This document shows positions 18,089 through 27,100 of a DNA stretch of 64,000 bases, piece by piece; within the stretch, counting starts at the first letter, position 1; the number at the start of each line of letters is the position of its first letter. Under the pieces are notes generated by a model. The model was not told the DNA's origin and searched no databases. It was given only the letters and a program-made list of their open reading frames with translations. A program made the translations under genes and the position numbers. The stretch lies in assembly GCA_947086895.1 (NCBI GenBank), contig CAMUAR010000011.1, forward strand, positions 1 through 64,000, written 5' to 3'. This DNA comes from an uncultured Lachnospiraceae bacterium (GTDB lineage: Bacteria; Bacillota; Clostridia; Lachnospirales; Lachnospiraceae).

Positions 18089-18808
18089 TTACAAACCATC
18101 AATCCATACGTTTTTCGGCTCATTATGTATCTTGTACGCCAATTTCCAGATCTGTTCCAACCCAGTTTTATTTTTTATAATATTCTCCATCTGTGTTACT
18201 GAGGATTTTATATGATTCAACGCCGTTTCAGATACTTCGCTGCCTTTAAATTTCCACAGATACTCTGTAAGTATGGCATTTGTTGATTCTAAAAAATAAT
18301 TATCCGTCAATTTTGACGATTTCTCCATCGCTTTTTGAAATGCTTTTACATCAATGTTTCCTTCCAGCAGACAAACACAAAGTTTTATTATTTCAAGTTC
18401 CCGTTCTACCAGATCAAAAGGAAATTTTTCACCAAATCTTGTACCTTTTTCTGGAACACCAAGCCGAATATGCTGTATACTTTCATATAAATTCGCAGCA
18501 ACTGCATGGAGCGCAATATCTTCTGCTGTAAATGAGGGCAGTATAGAAGTATAAGAAAGATGGTTTCCGCTTATTTTACAGCAATTTCTTAAAATCTGCC
18601 CGGATGCATTTTCAGCGTTACAATCAAAAGCTTCTTCCCGCTCTTTTATACTTCGCCTTCTGCCTACATCTTCAATCACAATAAAATCAAACGGCGCGAT
18701 CTCAAACTCATCGCTTTTTGACAAATAAGTGATTTCCCTGCTTCCATAAGTATTTGCAATCTCAAAATTTGCTCTGTCCACATAAACTTTTAATAACGAA
18801 TCTCTCAT
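18089..18808 (-). CDS. Hypothetical protein inside the DUF4132 array
   Basis: The start at 18808 is placed after AGGGAT; an upstream in-frame start at 18838 lacks an RBS. The product has 239 residues: MRDSLLKVYVDRANFEIANT, APFDFIVIEDVGRRRSIKER, then helices such as FDLVERELEIIKLCVCLLEG and SSVTQMENIIKNKTGLEQI. It is predicted soluble with no membrane segment, and no family is recognised. A TATAAT with a poor -35 lies just upstream, so it may have its own promoter. Its position between DUF4132 paralogues 2 and 3 suggests a specific partner or accessory of those proteins, but that is inference. Confidence 0.6.
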   Translation of the reverse strand: MRDSLLKVYVDRANFEIANTYGSREITYLSKSDEFEIAPFDFIVIEDVGRRRSIKEREEAFDCNAENASGQILRNCCKISGNHLSYTSILPSFTAEDIALHAVAANLYESIQHIRLGVPEKGTRFGEKFPFDLVERELEIIKLCVCLLEGNIDVKAFQKAMEKSSKLTDNYFLESTNAILTEYLWKFKGSEVSETALNHIKSSVTQMENIIKNKTGLEQIWKLAYKIHNEPKNVWIDGL

Positions 18809-18896
18809 TTTTATCCCTATTTTGGAGCATTTATGCACTCTATTATAATATAAAATACGTATTTTTCTAATAGACAGAAATTTTTTATTTTATTGC

Positions 18897-18939
18897 AATC
18901 CCCTCTATCGTTATAATAAATTCTTTGAAAGAGGGGATT
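18897..18939. repeat. Inverted repeat between two genes
   Basis: AATCCCCTCT (18897-18906) and AGAGGGGATT (18930-18939) are perfect 10-base arms around an AT-rich loop of 23 bases. It sits after the GyrI-like gene on the minus strand. The sequence after the arm is A/T-mixed, not a clean T-run, so it may be a weak terminator or a regulatory stem-loop. Confidence 0.45.
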
Positions 18940-19004
18940 TATAGAGTTTATTGAAATTATTTTTCATCTTTTTTGAATTACTTCAACAGACAAAAAATTG
19001 TGTG

Positions 19005-19643
19005 TTATTTTATTTTCTTAATTGGGTGTCTTATTACCGTTTTTAATTTACTGACATCGCATTTTCTCGGATCACTTAAATATATTTCATGATGCAATCT
19101 TGTATCTGTTATATCCAATTCATATCCATTTTCTTTTGCATACTCATGCATCAAAGAAACGGTTGTCGGCTCATTATCGTAGCTTCCAATATGCATACAT
19201 TGAACACAGATCCCCTCATGATACGTGAAAAACTCTGCCTTTGAAAAATCTTGCTTCTTTTTTCTTTCCGCCTCGCCGACAGCCCAATCAAAATCTTCTT
19301 TTGTCACAAAGTCTGGGAGCCTGATAACAGAAATAAAATTCATCTGATCTTTCTTGTTGTAATCAATACTGCCATCAATACCATTCTGCCACCAAAATCC
19401 CTCCAAAGGCGGAACAACATACTCAAAAAATCCCTCTATTTTATAAGCACTTTTGTAACTCATTTTAATTGTAAAAGCAATTCCGTATAACAGCCCGATT
19501 GTCTGTTTGTACTCTCCCATTTCATCATTCGGATTCCCTTTCCCTTTCACGGCAATATAATTTATTCTAGGTACTTCAACAATACTTGGTTTACTCTTTG
19601 GCATATAAAATTCTTTATATTCCTTTTTAAAATCAAAAGCCAT
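19005..19643 (-). CDS. GyrI-like small-molecule binding domain protein
   Basis: The protein has 212 residues. The start MAFDFKKEYKEFYMPK is chosen at 19643, after GGGGGA ten bases upstream. VEVPRINYIAVKGKGNPND is the signature opening of stand-alone GyrI-like proteins. It is followed by YKIEGFFEYVVPPLEGFWWQ, the acidic MNFISVIRLPDFVTKEDFDW region and a C-terminal LHHEIYLSDPRKCDVSKLKT. The family (SHS2 fold, related to the AraC effector domain and SbmC/GyrI) binds hydrophobic or cationic small molecules. The upstream in-frame extension overlaps the end of DUF4132 paralogue 3, so the two are probably on one transcript. Ligand unknown. Confidence 0.85.
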   Translation of the reverse strand: MAFDFKKEYKEFYMPKSKPSIVEVPRINYIAVKGKGNPNDEMGEYKQTIGLLYGIAFTIKMSYKSAYKIEGFFEYVVPPLEGFWWQNGIDGSIDYNKKDQMNFISVIRLPDFVTKEDFDWAVGEAERKKKQDFSKAEFFTYHEGICVQCMHIGSYDNEPTTVSLMHEYAKENGYELDITDTRLHHEIYLSDPRKCDVSKLKTVIRHPIKKIK

Positions 19644-19692
19644 AATTATAATGTCCCCCATTCGTTCCGTTTTTATATGTTTTTGTCTGAAT

Positions 19693-22600
19693 TCAACCAA
19701 TACTCTTTGTCAGCTGCCATACAATCTCGCTGAAATACCTTGCTGGAACATCCCGCAAAAAGTACAGATCACTCGCGTACTGCATCGTTCGGGTTTTATA
19801 AAACTTTGCGCCGCATATCGTAACTTCCTCATTTATGCCGCCCACAATACTTCCTGAAAAATGCAGCTCTACACCAAGCACAATCTCTCTGTCCTCACGG
19901 TAATACGTGTCAAAACAGCCCGCATCTTTTACGGTACCCCGATCCCATCCAAAGCCTGAAAGCCTGCTTCCAAGCGATAGGTCATTTACAGTTCTATCTT
20001 TAAAACGCAAAAGTTCCTGCTTGTCCGCTTCTTCTTTTGTCACCGTGTAAACTTCCCTGTCCAGCTGTGCAAACGGCTGAACAATTTCGTAATCTTCAAG
20101 CTGCTGCTTCCAAGCTGTTTTTTGTTCTTCTGTTAATTCCACCGGATGTACAAGACCAATCTTTTCTTGTTCTGGAAGAATAAATTCCTCTTCTTCCTCC
20201 GTGTTAAAAGAACCGTCCTCCATATAGCGGAAACTTTTTGTCAGCACGCCGTTTTTGTAAATTCCCCAAATCAGCCCAATCGCAAACGGATGCATAATCG
20301 GATTTTTTACAAACAGCTGCTTCCACGCCTTTCCATCCCATTCACGCGCCGTAGAAAGCGCCGTTTCAAGCCGCTGCCTCTGACTGTCTGCAATCGCTTT
20401 CAACTGTTTTTTTATCTGCGTAAATTCTTTATAAGCCGCCTGCGCTTTTGTTTCATCATCTTTTTTCCCCGGCTTTGGAAATGTCTTTAATTTTTTGCTG
20501 CGACCAAGATCCGCTTTTATTTTTTCATCGGCTGTGCCTTTGTCAAGATCTGCTTTATCTGCCGGAATATTATTTTTTGTATCAGCTCTTTGGTCTGTAT
20601 TATTTTTTGCTGCTTCTGCCGCCTCAAATACTTCTATTTCCAGCGCTGTTGTGATGGTTACAAGAAATTTTCTCTCCCCGTAATCAAAAAGCCGCTCCAT
20701 CTTTTCATCAAATCCCAAATCCGGTACAATCCGGTCAGCCAGCTGTTCGCGCGTAATACCAAGCTGATCTGCCGCAAATTCTAACGCTTCGCCTGCTGCT
20801 GTTCTTATCTGCCGGAATTTAAATTTCCGCGCGATCCCGTCCACAATGGGCAATGCCTGAGAGGTTGGATTTAAACTTAACGCTCTTACAGCATCACACG
20901 CAATCGCCCCTCTGGACTGTTTCGGCCATTCTTTTATCTGATGATACAGCTTTTCAACAATCGCGCTGCCGCCGTGAATCGCCGCCGCATAAAGCACCCA
21001 CCGTTTTTTCGCTTCAGCGCCCGCCGCTATCCATTTATCAAAAAGTTCGTTTACATACACAGAAAGCTCTGCCTGATTTAATACTTCTGCCAAAAATACC
21101 GCATTTTTACTGATTCCATAACCATTTTCAGAATGGAATTCTTTTCTTAAAGCATCTGTTTCGCTTCCAGAATTAAGTTTTTCTTTTTCATCGTCTGGAA
21201 TCCTTTTTGATGAATAACACAAAAGAACCGCCTGTAAATATTCTTCGTCCGCAGCACAGGGAACTGTTTCAGAAAAAACAATCTGAGTTTTCTGCTTTTC
21301 CTGCACCTTAACATCAGATACAATATGTACACAATCTTTTGAATCTGTAAAATGAACCGCTGAAAACGGCGTTTCATAAGCCCATAAAAGCGCGCGCTTT
21401 TTTCCGCCTTTGTGTAATTGTTTTACCAGTTCCGCCCGCGGCAATATTTTTTCGCCGGATAAATTTTTTGTGTGATCTGATTCTAATGGAATTCCAAGCG
21501 CATTGCTTAAAAGCTCTTTTACTTTTGTATTCTTTTCTTTTTCTAATATCTGCGCTAAAATTTCTTTGTAATCCGCGCCGGACTCCTGCCAGAAAAGAAG
21601 CGTTTTCACAGCAAGTTCCCTTTCCGATGCTTTCTTTGAAAAGAGAAGCTCCTTTATTTCTTTTTCCCAACTCTTATTCTCACACAAAACTTTGAGCAGC
21701 TCCTGTTGCACCATTTTTGCCGAATCGTTAGAATAAGCAAGAATTTCTTTTTTATTTTCCTGTGCATTACAGCTTAATACCTTCACGGCAAAACTGCGCC
21801 CCAAGGAATCTGCTTTTGCCGCAAACGCCTCCAGTGTCTCTTTTCTGCGCTCTTTTAAATAATCTGCAAAAACCTGAGCTGCCGCGCAAAAAAATCCCTC
21901 TTTTAATTTTTGTGTATAAAAGCGATCGTACATAATGCAAACCCAGTAAACCTGCCAGTAAAGCTCAAGGTTTTCCGCCGAAAAATCCGACAGGATTTCC
22001 GCAACTTTTTCCAGATGAATTTCCTCTTTTTTCTCTTTTTCATTAAAGATAACAATATTATGCCAGAAAAAAAATATATCATTGGTGAAAAAAAGATAAA
22101 CTTCACAGCGGCGGTAAAATTCTTTGTCCCCATAAGATTTTGCATAATTATCAATAAGATACTCTTCTTCCACTTTAATATCACAAAGCCAAATATCTTC
22201 GATTTTTTTTTGCGGATAAATCGTATCTGCTTTGCTCTCCCCGCGCAGATAAGCTCTGGAGATCTCTTTATTCGGATCTCTCTTTACAATCAGATCAATA
22301 ATCTTTTCTTTCTCCTCGTTGTTCTGATCCGTCATGCTCTGCTTTCTTTCCTGCATAACCTTCTGATACAGCGCCTCATCCTCCTCTTTCAGCACTGTGA
22401 GCATTTTGCTGCTGTCTTTTAATTCCACGCGGTTGAGCAAGGATATATAAAGTTCAGGATGCCTTGCAAGCTGCGCTCTCAGAACCTTTTTAAAATTCCA
22501 TGCGGTTACCCAGCGCAGATAGACTTCTGGGTCGATTCCAAATACCTCGTCGTAATCTCCGCCTCTTTCTGCAATATCGATCCAATATCCTCTGCTCATG

Positions 22601-23505
22601 GTATGCATTGCTCCCAGTGCCATAGTGCTGTCCATGGCAATAAAAAATTTTACCGTATTTTTCAGCTTGTCCGAAAGCATATAATTCCAGTAAGAAAGCC
22701 CCACAGTCAGCTTATGGAGCAGACCGCTGTCGCTTAACTTTGGCATTGTACCTGCTAATGGTAAAAGTTCCTGTGGCATCGTACTATTTTCTACATCTTG
22801 TGTAAGTTTTTGTAAACTTTCTTCCGTTACTGGCTTATTTACACATCCAAAATACAATCTGGCAAAATTTTCAATCACAATCGCTTCATACTTGAAAAGC
22901 AGAGGAATATCCTCTTCTTCCACCTCGGTAACCGGAAGCGGCGATCCGTCCTTTCCTCTTTGCCCCAGAGCAAGAGGCTTTCGATGCTGATATTCCACGC
23001 GGAAATATATAGCATACAGAATAAGTCTTCCATTTTCTATGTTGCTTTTCTCATAATCAATCGCTCTTCGAATAGCATCGGTACTATATTTTGAAACAGC
23101 AAATACCTCATTCATATCTGTAAAACTTGGATAAGACTCTGTTCCCGCTTTCATACTGTACACCGCGGCAAGTTTTGCCACATCCATTCCCTGCATCTTC
23201 GACAGCAGTTTCAGCTGATCTGCTGTAAACATCAGATAGCAGGTGGACTTTCCTCTTGCAAATACCAGCAGAAACAGTCTGGCAAACTCAGCCTGCTGTT
23301 TCTTTTTTATCAATTCCTTCGCCAGATTTTCCACCGCATCAGGAGCAACTGCAGACAGATCCTTAAACGAAATCGAATCCAGCACTTCCTCCCCTGCTTC
23401 TTTGGTGTAAAACGCTTTTGCCGCAAATTTTTCGTCTTCTGACAGCTCCAATAAATCAAGTACGCGGTTTAATTTATCTCCTGGTTTTCCCCCTTGTTTT
23501 ATCAT
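19693..23505 (-). CDS. DUF4132 (MolR/YehI-like) giant protein, paralogue 3
   Basis: The protein has 1270 residues. C-terminal family blocks: EKMERLFDYGERKFLVTITT, KLKTFPKPGKKDDETKAQA, NPIMHPFAIGLIWGIYKNG, SFRYMEDGSFNTEEEEE, GLVHPVELTEEQKTAWKQQ and RYFSEIVWQLTKSIG. The first variable site carries about 35 residues after PFSAVHFTD. The second carries about 45 polar residues including DQRADTKNNIPADKADLDKG. HEAT-like helical repeats fill the middle. The start codon at 23505 lies behind GTGAGGAGCT, the tail of leader element copy 2. A GNAT gene is directly upstream and a GyrI-like gene directly downstream in the same orientation. Confidence 0.85.
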   Translation of the reverse strand: MIKQGGKPGDKLNRVLDLLELSEDEKFAAKAFYTKEAGEEVLDSISFKDLSAVAPDAVENLAKELIKKKQQAEFARLFLLVFARGKSTCYLMFTADQLKLLSKMQGMDVAKLAAVYSMKAGTESYPSFTDMNEVFAVSKYSTDAIRRAIDYEKSNIENGRLILYAIYFRVEYQHRKPLALGQRGKDGSPLPVTEVEEEDIPLLFKYEAIVIENFARLYFGCVNKPVTEESLQKLTQDVENSTMPQELLPLAGTMPKLSDSGLLHKLTVGLSYWNYMLSDKLKNTVKFFIAMDSTMALGAMHTMSRGYWIDIAERGGDYDEVFGIDPEVYLRWVTAWNFKKVLRAQLARHPELYISLLNRVELKDSSKMLTVLKEEDEALYQKVMQERKQSMTDQNNEEKEKIIDLIVKRDPNKEISRAYLRGESKADTIYPQKKIEDIWLCDIKVEEEYLIDNYAKSYGDKEFYRRCEVYLFFTNDIFFFWHNIVIFNEKEKKEEIHLEKVAEILSDFSAENLELYWQVYWVCIMYDRFYTQKLKEGFFCAAAQVFADYLKERRKETLEAFAAKADSLGRSFAVKVLSCNAQENKKEILAYSNDSAKMVQQELLKVLCENKSWEKEIKELLFSKKASERELAVKTLLFWQESGADYKEILAQILEKEKNTKVKELLSNALGIPLESDHTKNLSGEKILPRAELVKQLHKGGKKRALLWAYETPFSAVHFTDSKDCVHIVSDVKVQEKQKTQIVFSETVPCAADEEYLQAVLLCYSSKRIPDDEKEKLNSGSETDALRKEFHSENGYGISKNAVFLAEVLNQAELSVYVNELFDKWIAAGAEAKKRWVLYAAAIHGGSAIVEKLYHQIKEWPKQSRGAIACDAVRALSLNPTSQALPIVDGIARKFKFRQIRTAAGEALEFAADQLGITREQLADRIVPDLGFDEKMERLFDYGERKFLVTITTALEIEVFEAAEAAKNNTDQRADTKNNIPADKADLDKGTADEKIKADLGRSKKLKTFPKPGKKDDETKAQAAYKEFTQIKKQLKAIADSQRQRLETALSTAREWDGKAWKQLFVKNPIMHPFAIGLIWGIYKNGVLTKSFRYMEDGSFNTEEEEEFILPEQEKIGLVHPVELTEEQKTAWKQQLEDYEIVQPFAQLDREVYTVTKEEADKQELLRFKDRTVNDLSLGSRLSGFGWDRGTVKDAGCFDTYYREDREIVLGVELHFSGSIVGGINEEVTICGAKFYKTRTMQYASDLYFLRDVPARYFSEIVWQLTKSIG

Positions 23506-23560
23506 AGCTCCTCACTTTCTGCCGCACAGACGGCATCCAAATCGAGACTGGATAAATTTT
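23506..23560 (-). repeat. Dispersed leader element, copy 2 (before DUF4132 paralogue 3)
   Basis: Minus strand: ...GATGCCGTCTGTGCGGCAGAAAGTGAGG-AGCT-ATG. The GCCG/CGGC arms enclose a 6-base loop. GTGAGG with 4-base spacing provides the Shine-Dalgarno. It shows the same architecture as the copies before rhaM, carA, the DUF1934 gene, ddl and ugd. Confidence 0.65.
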
Positions 23561-23592
23561 GACTCTTTTCCTTGAAAATTATCGCCCGGCAA

Positions 23593-24099
23593 TTACAAAA
23601 CTTTAGTTTTTTGATATTGTTCTGCCATTGCTGTAAGCTTTTTCTTGTCAAACTCAAAATATTCCCTTCCGGTATCTTCTTTGGCACCAAGTTTTTTGTA
23701 AAAACCGATCGCCTGTTTGTTCCAGTCAAGACAGCTCCACTCCATCCCCGCATAGCCCTCCGAAAGTACATCCGCAGATATTTTTGCAAGAAACTGCGCG
23801 CCAAATCCTTTTCCACGCATGTCCTGCCGGATAAAAAAATCCTCCAAATGCACTTTTCCCACAGCGGCAAACGATCCAAAAATCGGATAATAAAGCGCGT
23901 AGCCGACAACTTCTCCACAGCATTCGGCAATTTGCACTGTGGCAATTTTTCGCTCAAACAGCCAGTAATGTAACTCCTCTTTGCTCCCCGTCCGATCTTC
24001 TGGACGCTTTTCATAACACGCCAGTTTATAAATAAGAGAATCGATCCATTCCATATCCTTTTCTTCTGCAATTCGAACGTTTAATACTTCTGATGTCAT
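23593..24099 (-). CDS. GNAT N-acetyltransferase, diamine-acetyltransferase-like
   Basis: The protein has 168 residues. The acetyl-CoA binding loop is VHLEDFFIRQDMRGKGFG (Q/RxxGxG/A type), preceded by YALYYPIFGSFAAVGK. The late motif LDWNKQAIGFYKKLGA is typical of spermidine/spermine acetyltransferase-like enzymes. These transfer acetyl from acetyl-CoA to a polyamine or other primary amine; the true substrate here cannot be read from sequence. It lies between DUF4132 paralogues 4 and 3 on the same strand (76 and 87 bases from them). Another frame is also long here (23502-24071), but the GNAT motifs identify the real one. Confidence 0.88.
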   Translation of the reverse strand: MTSEVLNVRIAEEKDMEWIDSLIYKLACYEKRPEDRTGSKEELHYWLFERKIATVQIAECCGEVVGYALYYPIFGSFAAVGKVHLEDFFIRQDMRGKGFGAQFLAKISADVLSEGYAGMEWSCLDWNKQAIGFYKKLGAKEDTGREYFEFDKKKLTAMAEQYQKTKVL

Positions 24100-24175
24100 T
24101 TGCTTCCATCTCCCCTATTGAAAATTTTTCGTCTTTGCGGCTTAGAAGCAGAAAACTTTCCTGATCGGTTAGAGA

Positions 24176-27100
24176 TCAGACTTTACTCTGCATTTCGACC
24201 GTTGCCGTCGCTCTTTCTGTCTGCATTATAATTTCGCTAAAATATCTTGCCGGAACATCTTTTAATAAATATGGTTTGTTTTTACTGTTCTCATCATATA
24301 CACAATAACCAGGTTCAAAGTCGCCAATCTTGTAAAAACGCACGCTGTGAATCTGCACTTCCTCGTCATAAAATCCGACCGAATTTCCAGAAAAATGCAG
24401 TTCTGCGCTCAATCCTATCTCTTTATCTTCGCGGTAATAAGTATTAAAACACCCTGCGTCCAACACTGGACCATGATACCATCCAAATTCAGAAAATCTT
24501 CCGCTAAGCGACATAGCATTGATTTTCCGCCCTGAAAAACGCGAAAACTTCCTCTGTGTAAGTTCCCCTTCATCCACCAAAAAAACAGGTCTTTCCAGCT
24601 GCATAAACGGCTGTTTTATCTCATAATCTTCCAGCTGCTGTCTCCACGCTTCCAAATCCTCTTTTGTCAATTCCACCGGATGCACCAGCCCGATTTTTTT
24701 GTCCTCCGCCTCAGTCTGTTCTTCTTTCTCTGCAATATGATCGCTTTCCGGCAGAAAATATTCTTCTTCCTCCGGCGTGTTAAAAGAACCGTCCTCCATA
24801 TAGCGAAAGCTCTGAACCAATGTTCCATCTTTATAAATGCCCCAGATCAGACCGATTGCAAATTGATGCATAATTGGATTTTTTACAAAAAGACGCTTCC
24901 ACGACCTGGTACTCCACAAGCGCGCGGAGGACAAAGCCTGCTCCAGACGCATTTTCTGACTGCTGATTACCGTCTTTATCTGCTTTTTCATCTGTTTAAA
25001 TTCCTCGTAAGCTTCTGCCGCTTTCTTTTCGTCGTCTTTTTTCCCTGGTGCTGGAAGGCTTTTTAGTTTTTTGCCTAACATATGTTTTTGAACTGCCTGC
25101 CCGGATTTATCTTCTGGTTTATCAGAAGCTTTTTTCTGCTCTTGTTCTTTGTTCTGTTCACGTTCCACCTGCTTACAGCAATCCGCTTTTTTGTTCTCCA
25201 ATTCTTCAAATACTTCGATTTCAAGCGCTGTCGTAATCATTACCCGGAATTTCCGCGCGCCGTAATCAAAGCTGCGCCCCATTTCCTCGTCAAATCCGAG
25301 ATCTGGAACAATCCGGTCTGCCAGTTCTTCCATAGTAATACCTAACTGCTCTGCCGCAAAGGTAAGCGCATGTTCCGCTGCTGCCCGAACCTGCTTATAC
25401 TTAAACTTTCTCGCAATTCCATCCACGACAAGCAGCGCCTGCGGAAGAGGATTCAAACTTAACGCCTGCACAGCATCACATGCGATTGCGCCCCGCAAAT
25501 TTTTCGGCCACTCTTTTATCTGACGCTGCAATCTTACAATAATCTCACTTCCTCCGTGAATCGCAGATGCAAAAAGCACCCATTTCTTTTTCGACTCGGC
25601 ACCTGCCGACAGCCATTTATCAAATAGCTCATTTACATAAACTGCAAATTCTTTTTGATTCAGTTCTTTTGCTAAAAATTCAGCATCTTTACTGCATCCG
25701 CAGGAATTCATCGCGGAGTAACACAAAAGAACCGCCTGCAAATACTTCTCTTCTGCAGGTTCCCCCACCAGAGTATGCACAGTGGAAAACGGCGTTTCAT
25801 AAGCCCATAAAATCGTGCGTTTTTTATTATTTTTGTGCAGTTCCTCCACAAGCTGTTGATGGGAAAGAGTCTTTCCTGCACCGGATCCGCCGTTTTTCAA
25901 GCCTGCTACGCTGTTTAAAAGCTCTTTTACTTTTGCATTTTTCTCTTTCTCTGCCGCCTGCGCAAGCAATTCTTTATAATCTGCTCCTGTCTCCTGCCAG
26001 GACGCAAGTACCCGAACCGCAAGTTCGCGGGCAGCCGCCTTTTTGGAGGTGAGCAGTGCTTTTATTTCCTCTGTCCATCCTGTTTGGCTGCGCAAAATAT
26101 CAAGCAACGCCTGTTTTACTTTTTTTGCGCTGTCCTCTGTGTATGCAAGAATTTCTTTCTTGTTTTCCTCTGCATTTTTTGAGAACACCTCCAGACCAAA
26201 CATTCGCCCGTCCGCATCGCTTGTGGCAAACGCCTGTATGGTTTCTTCCCGCCTGCTCTCTAGGTATCTTTCAAAAACTTCCAGCACCGTATTGTGGAAC
26301 CAATCTTTTTCTTTGCCGTATATATATAGTTCCATTCTGCTGATACCGTCGAGCTGACGAGCGATATCAAGCCCTTCATAAGCAAAACTTTGGAACAGTT
26401 CCGCTACTTTCGCTGTGCTGACTTCAGGCGAGCTATAATAATTTGGAGTCTTCATTATACTGTGACGCAGAAGCCACGTCCCCTTCCAGAGCCACAGATA
26501 AGTCTGAAATCTGCGGTAAAATGCCGGATCCAGTTCATCTTTACGATTCATAACAATATGCCCGTTGCCGCTGTAATAATAATTTTTTCCCTGCTTGTCC
26601 ACAATCGGATACAGTGTATCCACTCCCGTTTTTCCGAGCAGATACGCTTTGATCACACTCCCGTCCGCATAGTTGCTGTGAACCAGATTGTTTACAAGCT
26701 TTTCTGTCTCTTTGCTGTAGCCATACTGCTTTCTTTTCTTTAAAAGTTCATCGTACACCGGCTTATTTTTTGTTTTAATCACATCAAACATTTTATTTGA
26801 GATTTCATACTCGAAGTCGTCCATCACTTTAATATAAGTTTCAAAATTACTTTCCTGCTGCCTTTCAAGAATAAGCGTATGCCCCATTTTTGCTGCCCAG
26901 GCAATATATTTTTCGCTTGAGATATCAAATTCTTTATCATAATTCCCGCCCCTGGTATAAATATCGATCGGCGTAGCCATAGAAATCAATGATATTGCAT
27001 TCAGAGTATCCTCTGTTTTCGTTGCCAGACAAATTTTTACAATATCTTTTAACTTTGCAGAAAGCAGATAATTTAAATACGCCATACCTGCCAGCACCCG

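Noticed and set aside
23502..24071. 189-codon minus-strand ORF in another frame over the GNAT gene
   Set aside because: The overlapping frame carries all GNAT motifs; this one is Arg/Leu/Cys-rich shadow sequence.
24161..24179. CTGATC/GATCAG hairpin as terminator of DUF4132 paralogue 4
   Set aside because: It overlaps the stop codon, is short and is not followed by a T-run.
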